This document shows positions 7,263 to 14,460 of a stretch of 22,855 nucleotides of DNA, piece after piece. The stretch is from Caldifarciminota bacterium (lineage in GTDB: Bacteria > Hydrothermota > Tepidihabitantia > Tepidihabitantales > Tepidihabitantaceae), in the NCBI GenBank assembly GCA_016935775.1, contig JAFGQF010000060.1, positions 1-22,855 of the forward strand, written 5' to 3'. The notes below the pieces were generated by a model that did not search any database, was not told the origin of the DNA, and was given only the letters and a program-made list of their open reading frames with translations. Each line of letters begins with the position of its first letter. The stretch's first letter is position 1. The translations under genes were made by a program, and so were the position numbers.

Positions 7263-7289
7263 TTTGCTGAAGACCGGAGAGGAGACGCG

Positions 7290-9023
7290 ATGCTGGTGAA
7301 GGCGGCGGTGATTGTCGGCTACCTCGCGGTGGTGACCGCGGTCGGGTTGCTGGCGCGGCGCCGCTCGTCCGTCGGGGCCGAGGATTTCTTCCTCGCCAAC
7401 CGGTCGCTCGGGCCGGTGCTGCTGCTCTTGACGATGGCGGCGACCAACTTCTCGGCGTTCACCGTGCTCGGGTTCGCCGGGATGGGCTACCGGGTCGGCT
7501 GGGCCTACTACCCGATAATGGCGTTCGGCACCGGGTTCATGGCGCTTTCGTTCCTGTTCCTCGGCGTGCCGATCCGCGCGGCCGCGCAGCGGCTGGGCGC
7601 GGTGTCGCCGGCCGAGCTCATCGGGCTCAGGTTCAAGAGCCCGGCCCTGCGCATCGCGTTCCTGGTCGTGATGGTGGTGTTCACCCTGCCCTACCTGGCG
7701 ATCCAACCGATGGGTGCGGGCTACGCGCTCGAGCGGCTGCTGGGGATTCCCTACCAGTTCGGCGCGGTGCTGGTGACCGCGGTGGTGGTCGGCTATGTTC
7801 TGCTGGGAGGGCTCAGGGGCGTGGTCTGGACCGACGCGCTGCAGGGGTTCCTGATGCTCGGGGCGCTGGTGGTGATATTCGTGGGAGTGGCGGGCGCGCT
7901 GGGCGGGTTCGCGACGGCCAACCGGCTGGTCTACGCCCGGCACTTCCGGCTGTTCGTCCGGCCGGGCGGGGACGGGATGCTGGTGCCGAAGATCTGGTTT
8001 TCCTACATGCTGCTCTGGCTGCTCTGCGACCCGCTGTTTCCCCAGCTCTTCCAGCGGTTCATGGCCGCGAAAGACGACCGGTCGCTCAGGGTGACGGCGC
8101 TCCTGTACCCGCTGGTCTGCGGCGGGCTGTTCTTCCTGCCGATCGGCATCGGCGTGATGGCGCGGCGCATCCTGCCCGGGCTCGAAGGCGCGGCCACCGA
8201 CGCGGTGCTGGTGATGGCGGCGGACGCGGTCCTGCCCGGCTGGCTGGCCGCGCTGGCGATTGCAGCCGGGCTGGCGGGACTGATGTCAACGATGGACTCG
8301 CAGCTGCTGACCCTCGGCTCGATGGTCAGTCGCGACCTGCTGCGCCGCGACCGGCCGGTTCGCCGGCTCTGGCCCGAGCGGCTGGCGGTCATCGGGCTGG
8401 CGGTTGCCGGGCTCGCGCTTGCCCTGCGGCCGGTGGGCACCATCCTCGAAATCGCCACCGAGACCTTCACCGGGCTGGCGGTGCTGTTCCCGTTGCTCGT
8501 GGCCGCGGTCTACTGGCCCAGGGCCAACCCGTGGGCCGGGCTGGCGTCAATCGTCACCGGCGAGGCGCTGGTCGTGCTCTATCATTTCAAGCTGCTGCCG
8601 GCGTTCGGTTTCCTGCCGGCGATACCGGCGGTGGCGGCCAGCGCGCTGGTGCTGGTCGGCGGCAGCCTGCTGTGGCCGCGGCGCGACCTCGAGGCGTTCG
8701 CCAGGGTGTCACGCGCCGGGCTGGCCTGGGGCGGCGTGTTCGGGTTGCTGTTTCTCTTGAGCCTGGACTTCTGGAACTGGCGCCAGTCAATGCCGCTCTG
8801 GGCCAATTTGCCCGGCTGGCTCTGGCATTCGTTCGGGCTGATTCTCGCGCTGTTCTTCGCGGTCGCGCTCCACCTTCGCACCCGCGGCCGGAGCGCGGCC
8901 GAGTTCTTCATCCGTCCCAGCCGGCGCGACCTGTTTCGGAAGCTGCGCCACGTCGGGTTCAAGCGCTACTTCTACGGCGGGGCCTATCACCCCGAGCCGA
9001 AGGACGACGAGCCGAGCGAGTGA
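7290..9023 (+). CDS. Sodium:solute symporter (SSS family)
   Basis: A 577-residue inner-membrane transporter of the SSS family, which couples sodium influx to uptake of a solute such as an amino acid, organic acid or sugar. The family pattern is clear: helix 1 with GYLAVVTAVGLLARRRS, the EDFFLANRSLGP loop, TNFSAFTVLGFAGMGYRVGW, the family signature GLRGVVWTDALQGFLM at about 174-189, and GLMSTMDSQLLTLGSMVSRDL at about 330-350, which holds Ser/Thr residues likely at the sodium site. About 12 to 14 hydrophobic segments are visible, with extra helices and a charged tail after residue 500. I choose ATG 7290 because AGAGGAG precedes it by five bases, although the frame is open upstream to 7143. The substrate is not predictable. 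It is a single-gene unit closed by the hairpin at 9028-9051. Confidence 0.88.
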   Translation: MLVKAAVIVGYLAVVTAVGLLARRRSSVGAEDFFLANRSLGPVLLLLTMAATNFSAFTVLGFAGMGYRVGWAYYPIMAFGTGFMALSFLFLGVPIRAAAQRLGAVSPAELIGLRFKSPALRIAFLVVMVVFTLPYLAIQPMGAGYALERLLGIPYQFGAVLVTAVVVGYVLLGGLRGVVWTDALQGFLMLGALVVIFVGVAGALGGFATANRLVYARHFRLFVRPGGDGMLVPKIWFSYMLLWLLCDPLFPQLFQRFMAAKDDRSLRVTALLYPLVCGGLFFLPIGIGVMARRILPGLEGAATDAVLVMAADAVLPGWLAALAIAAGLAGLMSTMDSQLLTLGSMVSRDLLRRDRPVRRLWPERLAVIGLAVAGLALALRPVGTILEIATETFTGLAVLFPLLVAAVYWPRANPWAGLASIVTGEALVVLYHFKLLPAFGFLPAIPAVAASALVLVGGSLLWPRRDLEAFARVSRAGLAWGGVFGLLFLLSLDFWNWRQSMPLWANLPGWLWHSFGLILALFFAVALHLRTRGRSAAEFFIRPSRRDLFRKLRHVGFKRYFYGGAYHPEPKDDEPSE

Positions 9024-9027
9024 AGCA

Positions 9028-9051
9028 GGGGCGGGCCCGAAGGCCCGCCCC
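9028..9051. terminator. Bidirectional hairpin terminator
   Basis: A perfect 10-bp G+C stem (9028-9037 with 9042-9051) has the loop CGAA on the plus strand and TTCG on the minus strand, closed by C-G, the very stable UUCG tetraloop. It lies between the convergent symporter and lipoprotein genes, ending 18 bases from the lipoprotein stop. The same design recurs at 15576-15599. Confidence 0.75.
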
Positions 9052-9068
9052 TTGCTCCGCGCCGGCTG

Positions 9069-9923
9069 TTACTCGACGATGTAAGGCAGGCCCCACAGCA
9101 CCGAGCGGTCCGGGCCGGTCTTGCGGATGAGCGCCGAGCCGACATCGAGCACCTCGAACCAGACCCAGCGGGCTTCGTCTGATTGCGGGGCGGGGTTGAT
9201 GGTCCAGGTGCCGTACCAGTATCCCTGGGACTGGTCGTAGTTGAACGGCGAGTAGTCGTGGCCGGGCGGGCCGTGCAGGTAGGTCCACGGGAATTCCACC
9301 GCCGGGGCGTGGGTTTCCCAGAGCCGGAGCGTCACCGAGTCGCCCGGCTGGAAGGTGTAGGCGTAGGGGTCGAGCGGCAGCAGGCCCGGGCCGTGGAGCG
9401 TCGGGTAGGGCACGGACCGGCCGCCGCGTCGGACCGACACCTCGACCGAGTCAATGGCCATCATTCCGAGCGCCGAATCGAAGGTGGCCGGGCAGGGGGA
9501 TATCGCCTCGAGCTCCCAGGAGTCGCCGGTGAACTCGAACTCGAACGATATCGTGCCGTGGAACTCGGGCGCGGGCTTGACGACCGTGTCGCGTATCGCG
9601 GTGTCGGGGATATCGGTGTAGATGACGTAGAGGGTGCAGGGCCAGTCGGCGTGGAAGTCAACGGTCGCGTAAGGGTGCTGGACCGATATCTGGTAGCTCA
9701 CGTCCGGGTCGTGGACGCTGCGCCAGCCGCCGAGTGGCCAGGTGGTGTCGCCGTCGCAGGGGCTGGTCGGAGGCTGGCGGTTGCCACCCGAGGTGGCGCC
9801 GAGTGACTTGAAGAACGGGTGGTTGAGCAGGCTGTTCTCGACCCGGTCCTGGTCGGTCTGCAGGGCGTTGCAGCCGACCAGCGCAAACACCAGGGCGAGC
9901 ACGACAGGCAGGGCGTATCTCAT
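9069..9923 (-). CDS. Lipoprotein of unknown function
   Basis: A 284-residue protein with a lipoprotein signal peptide. The lipobox LVGC puts the lipidated cysteine at residue 18 (MRYALPVVLALVFALVGC). The mature part is rich in Trp, Tyr, Asp and Pro, with short beta-strand-like stretches such as VTLRLWETHAP and GTWTINPAPQSDE, and no family I recognise. It is likely a periplasmic or surface-exposed beta-rich protein. The start is set by GGAGGA at 9928-9933, five bases ahead of the ATG. The upstream gene on the same strand is also a lipoprotein, but a hairpin between them suggests separate transcription. The coding call is firm. Function is unknown. Confidence 0.8.
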   Translation of the reverse strand: MRYALPVVLALVFALVGCNALQTDQDRVENSLLNHPFFKSLGATSGGNRQPPTSPCDGDTTWPLGGWRSVHDPDVSYQISVQHPYATVDFHADWPCTLYVIYTDIPDTAIRDTVVKPAPEFHGTISFEFEFTGDSWELEAISPCPATFDSALGMMAIDSVEVSVRRGGRSVPYPTLHGPGLLPLDPYAYTFQPGDSVTLRLWETHAPAVEFPWTYLHGPPGHDYSPFNYDQSQGYWYGTWTINPAPQSDEARWVWFEVLDVGSALIRKTGPDRSVLWGLPYIVE

Positions 9924-10043
9924 GGATTCCTCCGGTTGCTTGCAGTCATTGTCAACGTCCAGAGCAACCGGCGTGCCAGCCGTGCGGCCAGTTCCAGGTA
10001 CCGGTTTGTCAGCGGGTTAGCCGCAGCCGCGGCCGGACGGACA

Positions 10044-10063
10044 GGCCGGTGACGTGACCGGCC
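10044..10063 (-). terminator. Candidate hairpin terminator
   Basis: A perfect 7-bp stem (GGCCGGT at 10044-10050 with ACCGGCC at 10057-10063) lies 17 bases past the stop of the lipoprotein at 10080. There is no strong T run. Confidence 0.4.
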
Positions 10064-10079
10064 CGACACGAGGCGTGCG

Positions 10080-10775
10080 CTAGCGGCCGAGCGTGACGCC
10101 GGCGACGATGTTGGAGAGCGACGGCCGCAGTTTGCCGTTGCTGAACAGCCCGACCCCGACCCCGGCGTTGGGCGAGACGCGTAGGCTCTGCCGGCCGGCG
10201 CGGGTCCGGATGTTGCGCGCGAGGTTGAACTGGAGCGACTGCGGCGGCCAGAGCTGGGCCAGCCACTCGAGGTTGATCTCGGTCGGGATGTTCTCGGGCA
10301 CGGTGGTGCCGATGCGGGCGGTCAGCGACCATTGCTCGGGCCGGTTCATCGGGAACCCGCCGGTCCAGCCCAGGGCGAGCGACGGCGGCGCGAGCTCGAC
10401 GAAGAACAGGTTGTTGGACCGCCAGGGCCGGACCTTGCCGGCGAGCGCGATTTCCAGCCAGCCGCCCATCTGGCCGCCGGCGGTTACCGGCACGCCGTAC
10501 GCGCCGGCCAAGGTCAGGTCCACGCCGTAGATTCTCTGGAAACCGTAGGACGCGCGCGCCATCCCGAACAGGCCGACGTTGACGCTGCCGAGCACGGCCC
10601 GGCCGCCCCACCACGACGACGAGTCGGTGATGATTGCGTGGCCGGTGTACTCGGAGACGCCGGCCCCGCCCTCGAAGTCGAACCCCTGCCGGATTTCCGA
10701 GGTGCGCGACAGCGGGGCGATGCAGGCCGCGAGCAGCAGCAGCGAAGCGGCGAACAGGACAAATATCCGGTTCAT
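10080..10775 (-). CDS. Outer-membrane-like lipoprotein, unknown function
   Basis: A 231-residue protein with a lipobox (LLAAC, Cys18). The mature sequence alternates hydrophobic and polar residues with many Gly and aromatic residues, for example GGRAVLGSVNVGLFGMARASYG and the closing SNIVAGVTLGR, a pattern typical of small outer-membrane beta-barrels. I do not recognise a named family. The start is set by GGAGGA nine bases ahead of the ATG at 10775. A 266-residue reading in another frame covering the same DNA is Arg/Pro-rich and lacks a signal peptide, so it is rejected. The coding call is firm because of the clean signal peptide and lipobox. The barrel idea is inference. Confidence 0.78.
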   Translation of the reverse strand: MNRIFVLFAASLLLLAACIAPLSRTSEIRQGFDFEGGAGVSEYTGHAIITDSSSWWGGRAVLGSVNVGLFGMARASYGFQRIYGVDLTLAGAYGVPVTAGGQMGGWLEIALAGKVRPWRSNNLFFVELAPPSLALGWTGGFPMNRPEQWSLTARIGTTVPENIPTEINLEWLAQLWPPQSLQFNLARNIRTRAGRQSLRVSPNAGVGVGLFSNGKLRPSLSNIVAGVTLGR

Positions 10776-10840
10776 TTCGATTCCTCCCTGTTTGTGGCCA
10801 CACGGACATTGCCGGCCCCGGCCTCGGTCAGGCGGCCGGC

Positions 10841-10856
10841 GACCGTTCGAACCGTC
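10841..10856. promoter_or_regulatory. 16-bp imperfect palindrome, possible operator
   Basis: GACCGTTCGAACCGTC is symmetric except for one base pair and has the perfect core GTTCGAAC. It lies 66 bases upstream of the outer-membrane lipoprotein start. A separate pair of arms, GCCGGCC at 10811-10817 and GGCCGGC at 10834-10840, is next to it and could be a hairpin. Confidence 0.3.
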
Positions 10857-10907
10857 CAGAGATTAGCCGAGCGCCGGACATGATGCAACCGCGGCCGGGC
10901 CGCCCGG

Positions 10908-11681
10908 TCAGCGGAGGATGACCAGCCGGGCCGGCACGGCGTCCGGCGCGAGGTAGACCCCGGGCGCGAGGCCGGACAGGAAATTGCTCCCGGGCTTGAG
11001 CCGGGCCGCAGCCTGGCCGGACGCGGCGAAGAGCGTCACCGGCCGGGAACCTAGGAGCCGGACGAACCGGCGCGCCGGGTTCGGTTCCAGCCGGGCCACC
11101 GGTTCCGGTCGAACGGAGCCGGTCTCGCCGGTCCCGGTCTGGCGGAAACTCAGTATCAGGCGCGGCGCCTGCGCGCCGCCGTCCGCGCCGCGGGCCCGGC
11201 CCAGACCGCACGGTCTCGTCGGGCAGAACCCGACCGTCAGCCGTTGCGCGCCGAGCATCGAGTCCAACACCGCGATGCCGTCGGCGTGGAATTCGCGCCG
11301 CTTCCAGCCGGTGTCCGGGTGGTCGGCCGCGTGGGCCAGGCTCGCGCCGTAGGAAAGCCAGATGAACAGCGTCTGCGGGTCGGCGGTTTCGGGGTCCAGG
11401 ATGGTGCTGACGTGGCTGGTGCGGGGCACGTCGTAGGACGAGTACTGGTAGTACTCCAGCGCCGCGGCGGCCACCTCGAGCGTGTCCGGGATGCCGGAAA
11501 GGCTGAACGACGCCCAGCCGCGCGGCCCGTCGTCGTCGGCATAGGCGATGTTGCCGTATCCCTTGCCGTAGAGCAACTGGCCGTGTTGGTAGTAGGTGTA
11601 GGCGTAGCCGGTGTTGTAGGGCGCGATTGTCTCGGCCGGGACCTGGGCCGGCAGCAGGACGAGCAGTATTGCCTGTACCAT
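10908..11681 (-). CDS. Secreted protein with DNRLRE-like domain and C-terminal sorting tail
   Basis: A 257-residue exported protein. The N-terminus is a short signal peptide (MVQAILLVLLPAQVPA). Residues about 30-110 contain RGWASFSLSGIPDTLEVA and ALEYYQYS, which resemble the DNRLRE or CBM96-like beta-sandwich found in bacterial surface proteins. The last 65 residues match the Por/FlgD-like sorting tail: LEPNPARRFVRLL, then VTLFAASGQAAARL, LAPGVYL and a final PARLVILR. The ATG at 11679-11681 is preferred over an upstream GTG because GGAGGT sits just upstream. No partner genes adjoin it. Its target is unknown, and the tail is a strong family pattern though not proven to direct export here. Confidence 0.72.
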   Translation of the reverse strand: MVQAILLVLLPAQVPAETIAPYNTGYAYTYYQHGQLLYGKGYGNIAYADDDGPRGWASFSLSGIPDTLEVAAAALEYYQYSSYDVPRTSHVSTILDPETADPQTLFIWLSYGASLAHAADHPDTGWKRREFHADGIAVLDSMLGAQRLTVGFCPTRPCGLGRARGADGGAQAPRLILSFRQTGTGETGSVRPEPVARLEPNPARRFVRLLGSRPVTLFAASGQAAARLKPGSNFLSGLAPGVYLAPDAVPARLVILR

Positions 11682-11696
11682 GGTCACCTCCGTGCC

Positions 11697-11724
11697 AGTG
11701 TGCGGTCCCGGGCGCGAATGTCAA
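11697..11724 (-). promoter_or_regulatory. Candidate promoter of the secreted DNRLRE-like gene
   Basis: Minus strand TTGACA (11719-11724) followed after 16 bases by CACACT (11697-11702). The -35 box is perfect, the -10 box is weak. Confidence 0.35.
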
Positions 11725-11841
11725 GCCGGGCCGTCACGGAGGCAACCGCGGTCCCGCGCGGCCGGCACGCACCCCGGGCCGACAGGAAGAGCAGTTCTGC
11801 CAGGCCGCCGGTCGCGCTGCCGCAGTTACGAGTGGCGAAAG

Positions 11842-11928
11842 ACCAATGACCGGGGCAGGCGGCGGTCCGCGGTTATCAGGTTGGCGGTGTTCTCATCGGG
11901 TACCGGGACCCGGCCACCGGTCATTGGT
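11842..11928. repeat. 87-bp element bounded by perfect 12-bp inverted repeats
   Basis: ACCAATGACCGG at 11842-11853 and CCGGTCATTGGT at 11917-11928 are exact reverse complements, separated by 63 bases. The element begins eight bases past the stop of the DUF4097 gene on the minus strand. The interior has a short GC-rich hairpin and the 11-base string CGGGTACCGGG, also present at 12851-12861. No target-site duplication is evident. Confidence 0.65.
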
Positions 11929-11936
11929 TCCCCGGG

Positions 11937-12734
11937 TCAGCGTCCGACCACGCGGATGGTGCCGGCCCCGACCCGCACGGTCACCGGCACGCCGCCCGCG
12001 CCCAGCCGGGCGCGGACCAGCGTCGGCTCGCGGGTCTCGTAGTCCGGGGCCAGGTCCTCGATTTCGATGCCGCCAGCGCCGGTCGAGACTTCCAGGTCGG
12101 CCGGGCCACCGGCGGGCAGGTAGAGCAGGGCCGGGCCGGTTTCGCCGGTGAGTTCGACCCGGTTACCGGGCTCGAGCGCGGCGACCGTGCAGGTCAGCGA
12201 CCCGGTTCCGACCTTCAGTTCGACCGTGCCGCGGCAGGCGCGGGCCGCAACCTCACCGCTGCCGCAGTCAATGTCCAGGCCGCCCCGGGTCTTGCGGGCG
12301 CTGACCGTCCCGGAGCCGACCCGCAGGTTCACGAATCCCTCGATGTCCTCGACTTCGACCGAGCCCGAGTCCAGCAGGCCGATGACCTGGCGCCCGGGCG
12401 GAACCAGCACCTCGAAGCTCGCCTCGGCGCCGGGCAGTTCGTCGAGCCAGGCCTGGAGCGCCAGCGCCGTGCCTCCGTAAACCTCGGTCCGGGCGTCAAT
12501 CGCCGGCAGCCAGGCCCGGGCTTCCTCTTCGGAATCGCCGCGGAACGAACGGATGGTGGTGACGTGGATGGATGAGTCGGTTGACGGTCGGAAGACCAGC
12601 CGGCCCGCCGGCGACTCTGCGGAGACAAGCAGCAGGTGCTCGGCCGGGAAGCTTATCACTACGGTGTCGGCGACCTCCACCGGTTGGGCGGCAAGCGAAA
12701 CGCAGAGCAGCGCCAGCACCGGGGCAATCTTCAT
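11937..12734 (-). CDS. Secreted DUF4097-type beta-helix protein
   Basis: A 265-residue protein of the DUF4097 (putative adhesin, GIN-like) type. A signal peptide covers about residues 1-19 (MKIAPVLALLCVSLAAQ). The body repeats short beta-strand units ending in Gly-Ser or Gly-Thr, for example LLDSGSVEVEDIEG, NLRVGSGTVSARKTRGG, DIDCGSGEVAARACRG and ELKVGTGSLTC, the pattern of a right-handed beta-helix. The final part keeps this to VRVGAGTIRVVGR. Such proteins sit outside the inner membrane and have no known enzyme activity. There is no good Shine-Dalgarno site before the ATG, and the promoter found upstream would start transcription at the ATG, so it may be translated from a leaderless mRNA. 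Confidence 0.8.
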   Translation of the reverse strand: MKIAPVLALLCVSLAAQPVEVADTVVISFPAEHLLLVSAESPAGRLVFRPSTDSSIHVTTIRSFRGDSEEEARAWLPAIDARTEVYGGTALALQAWLDELPGAEASFEVLVPPGRQVIGLLDSGSVEVEDIEGFVNLRVGSGTVSARKTRGGLDIDCGSGEVAARACRGTVELKVGTGSLTCTVAALEPGNRVELTGETGPALLYLPAGGPADLEVSTGAGGIEIEDLAPDYETREPTLVRARLGAGGVPVTVRVGAGTIRVVGR

Positions 12735-12740
12735 CGAAAC

Positions 12741-12769
12741 AGGTTAGTGGAAGCCAGGGCGGCAATCAA
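12741..12769 (-). promoter_or_regulatory. Candidate promoter giving a leaderless DUF4097 mRNA
   Basis: Minus strand TTGATT (12764-12769) and TAACCT (12741-12746) with a 17-base spacer. The end of the -10 box is six bases from the A of the ATG at 12734, so transcription would begin at or next to the start codon. The upstream bases CCTGTTTCG hold no GGAGG. Confidence 0.4.
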
Positions 12770-12780
12770 GCCGGGGTTGC

Positions 12781-12857
12781 GCGGCGCGACCGTGGGATGC
12801 ATTTACGGTCGCGCCGCATTGACGCGGATAATGCCGCGTCCGTACCCGGCCGGGTAC
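12781..12857. repeat. Three tandem perfect hairpins
   Basis: Hairpin 1: 12781-12793 pairs with 12805-12817, 13 bp, loop 11 bases. Hairpin 2: GACGCGG (12821-12827) with CCGCGTC (12834-12840), loop ATAATG. Hairpin 3: GTACCCGGCCGGGTAC (12842-12857), a perfect palindrome. Gaps between them are only three and one base. All pairings are exact Watson-Crick. Confidence 0.85.
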
Positions 12858-13024
12858 CGGGTTGCGGCCTCGGAATGTTGCTCCCGGGCAGAGGAGTAAA
12901 ACGCGTCCTTGTCAGGCAGGTCGACTGACGGGTGTCAAATGTACGGTCTGCCTGCACTGCGCCCGGTCGCTCCTTGACCGACTCCGGACCCGAAAAGTGC
13001 GATTCACGGAACGCGTAACCCGAC
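12781..13024 (-). ncRNA. Candidate structured RNA or long leader in a gene-free gap
   Basis: The 334-base gap between the DUF4097 start and the next stop has no credible ORF. On the minus strand a promoter (13031-13058) would start RNA near 13024. Past it lie paired segments: 12976-12980 with 12964-12968, 12948-12954 with 12913-12919, and then the three hairpins at 12781-12857. I match this to no known RNA family. It could instead be a cluster of extragenic palindromes. Confidence 0.3.
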
Positions 13025-13030
13025 TCGAAT

Positions 13031-13058
13031 ATGCTACTGCGGGGCGGGCGGCTGTCAA
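13031..13058 (-). promoter_or_regulatory. Orphan sigma70-type promoter
   Basis: Minus strand TTGACA (13053-13058) and TAGCAT (13031-13036) with a 16-base spacer. It lies just past the stop of the gene ending at 13069 and points into a gene-free stretch of about 290 bases. Confidence 0.5.
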
Positions 13059-13068
13059 GCCCGCAAGA

Positions 13069-13752
13069 TCAGTCGGGCGGGTTGGGCCGGACGCGCGGGT
13101 CGAGGACTTCCTGGTCCCAGTCCACGTCCTCGACGAACCGCCAGTTGTCCAGCTCGGCAGCGTCGAGCGCCAGCCGCAGCAGTTCCATCCTCCGCCGGAG
13201 CGTGAACCGGCCGTAGCGTTCGGCCAGCAGGTCGACAAGGTGGGCCTCGGCGGCCCGGCCGGTGGCGGTGTTGCGGTAGGCGACCGCGCGCAGCAGCGCG
13301 GTGGTCATCTCGTTCACCGCGGCCAGCCGCCGCGCCTCGGCGGTAACGAACTCCTCCCACGCGCGGCGGGCCAGCGGTCGCTCGTGGCGGTTCGGTGACC
13401 CCAGTTCGAGCTGTGGCTCGCCGACCAGCGCGAACCGGTAGAAGGCCGCGACCTTGCGATAGGCGCGGGCCAGCACCGGCGCGGCGATGTCTTCGTCTCT
13501 CACCACCCGCACCAGCCGCGCCAGCATCGTGTCCACGCTCACCAGCGCGCAGGCGTCGAGGTAGCGGTCGCGGGCCGCGCGGAACAGCGCGCGGGCCAGC
13601 TCCGGGTAGGTTTCGGACTGGACTTCCTTGACCAGCCGGTTGCTGTCGCCGAAAAACGCCGGCTCCCAGAGCGGGATTACCGCCCCGGCGACCTGCTCGC
13701 GAAATTGCCCGGTGGCCGCGGTCCGGCCGGCGCTGTCTTCAGTTCGATTCAA
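13069..13752 (-). CDS. Helical protein of unknown function
   Basis: A 227-residue protein with no family I recognise. It is mostly helical, with charged amphipathic stretches such as ALFRAARDRYLDACALV, RAYRKVAAFYRFALV and RRRMELLRLALDAAELDNW, no signal peptide and no membrane segment, so it is probably cytoplasmic. The frame is open well upstream, but that part is a shadow of the neighbouring gene. I choose the TTG at 13750-13752 because GGGAG lies six bases upstream and the promoter at 13787-13815 fits. The neighbour upstream on the same strand is also a short helical unknown, with about 110 bases and a promoter between them. The codon choice fits the window, supporting it as real. Confidence 0.65.
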   Translation of the reverse strand: MNRTEDSAGRTAATGQFREQVAGAVIPLWEPAFFGDSNRLVKEVQSETYPELARALFRAARDRYLDACALVSVDTMLARLVRVVRDEDIAAPVLARAYRKVAAFYRFALVGEPQLELGSPNRHERPLARRAWEEFVTAEARRLAAVNEMTTALLRAVAYRNTATGRAAEAHLVDLLAERYGRFTLRRRMELLRLALDAAELDNWRFVEDVDWDQEVLDPRVRPNPPD

Positions 13753-13786
13753 GAAGTTCTCCCTGCGTCTTAACCGCTTCGTGACC

Positions 13787-13815
13787 ACATTAGCGGACGA
13801 CGGGCGTGCTGTCAA
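13787..13815 (-). promoter_or_regulatory. Promoter of the 227-residue unknown gene
   Basis: Minus strand TTGACA (13810-13815) and TAATGT (13787-13792) with a 17-base spacer. The start near 13780 would give a leader of about 28 bases that contains the GGGAG ribosome site. Confidence 0.5.
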
Positions 13816-13865
13816 GTTGTCACGGGCCGCCGTGGCAGCGGATGTTGTCGCGCGCCGGGCCTGCG

Positions 13866-14267
13866 CTAACCGCCGGACGCCAGCAGACCGCGGTCCAGGC
13901 CCGACGACCACCACGCCTGGCGCAGTTGCTCGCGCGCGGCGTCCAGCTCGCGCGTGTCGCGGGCCGACTCGTCGCTCAGCAGGTACCGGCCCAGCAGGCC
14001 ACCCAGGGCCAGCAGGTGCGCGGGCGTGTTCAGCCGCTCGGTCTCCACCCGGAGCATCAGCGCCGCGACCGCCTCGCCGGTTGCCGCCGGCTCCGCGCCC
14101 GCGGCCGAGTTGACCGCGTCGGTCGCCATCGCCCGCATCAGGTTGAAGATGAAATCCAGCCGCTCGTCCGAGTACAGCGCAGAACCCTTCGCGGCCCACC
14201 ACAGTTCCCGGAACGCCACGTAGACATCGGCGCCCCGGAACCGCCGGCCTTCGGCCTCGACGATCAT
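13866..14267 (-). CDS. Small helical protein of unknown function
   Basis: A 133-residue protein with no recognised family. It opens with a short strand-like segment (MIVEAEGRRFRGADVYVAFREL) and continues as helices, for example LDFIFNLMRAMATDAVNSAA, AHLLALGGLLGRYLLSDE and REQLRQAWWSSGLDRG. There is no signal peptide or membrane helix. The ATG at 14267 has GGAG about eight bases upstream. It stands upstream of the 227-residue helical unknown on the same strand, but a promoter between them suggests they are separate units. The frame choice is supported because the competing frame is an Arg/Gly-rich shadow. Confidence 0.6.
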   Translation of the reverse strand: MIVEAEGRRFRGADVYVAFRELWWAAKGSALYSDERLDFIFNLMRAMATDAVNSAAGAEPAATGEAVAALMLRVETERLNTPAHLLALGGLLGRYLLSDESARDTRELDAAREQLRQAWWSSGLDRGLLASGG

Positions 14268-14317
14268 CGTCTGTTCTCCACCCTAGATGATGACGCGGGC
14301 AATGACAGATACAAGAG

Positions 14318-14340
14318 GCCGGGCGTTGGTGCCGCCCGGC
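14318..14340. other. GC-rich hairpin in the divergent gap
   Basis: GCCGGGCG (14318-14325) and CGCCCGGC (14333-14340) form a perfect 8-bp stem with a seven-base loop. It is 51 bases from the start of the 133-residue gene. Role unknown. Confidence 0.4.
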
Positions 14341-14460
14341 GGCGAGGGCGCAACCGGCCGATTCACGGGTGCGATTCGCCAAGTTATTGACAGGCGCAAA
14401 CTTCGCCGAGAGAGGGGCTACCCCCCGGACAGTCCCCCCTTGGGCATCCAAACCGGGCTT

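Noticed and set aside
10009..10809. A 266-codon minus-strand frame over the outer-membrane lipoprotein gene
   Set aside because: Arg/Pro-rich. The overlapping 231-codon frame has a clean lipoprotein signal peptide and ribosome site.
10828..11724. A 298-codon minus-strand frame over the secreted DNRLRE-like gene
   Set aside because: Composition is a frame-shifted shadow. The chosen frame has a signal peptide and sorting tail.
12735..13068. A tRNA or known small RNA in the structured gap
   Set aside because: I searched by eye for a T-arm and acceptor pairing and for known RNA landmarks and found none.
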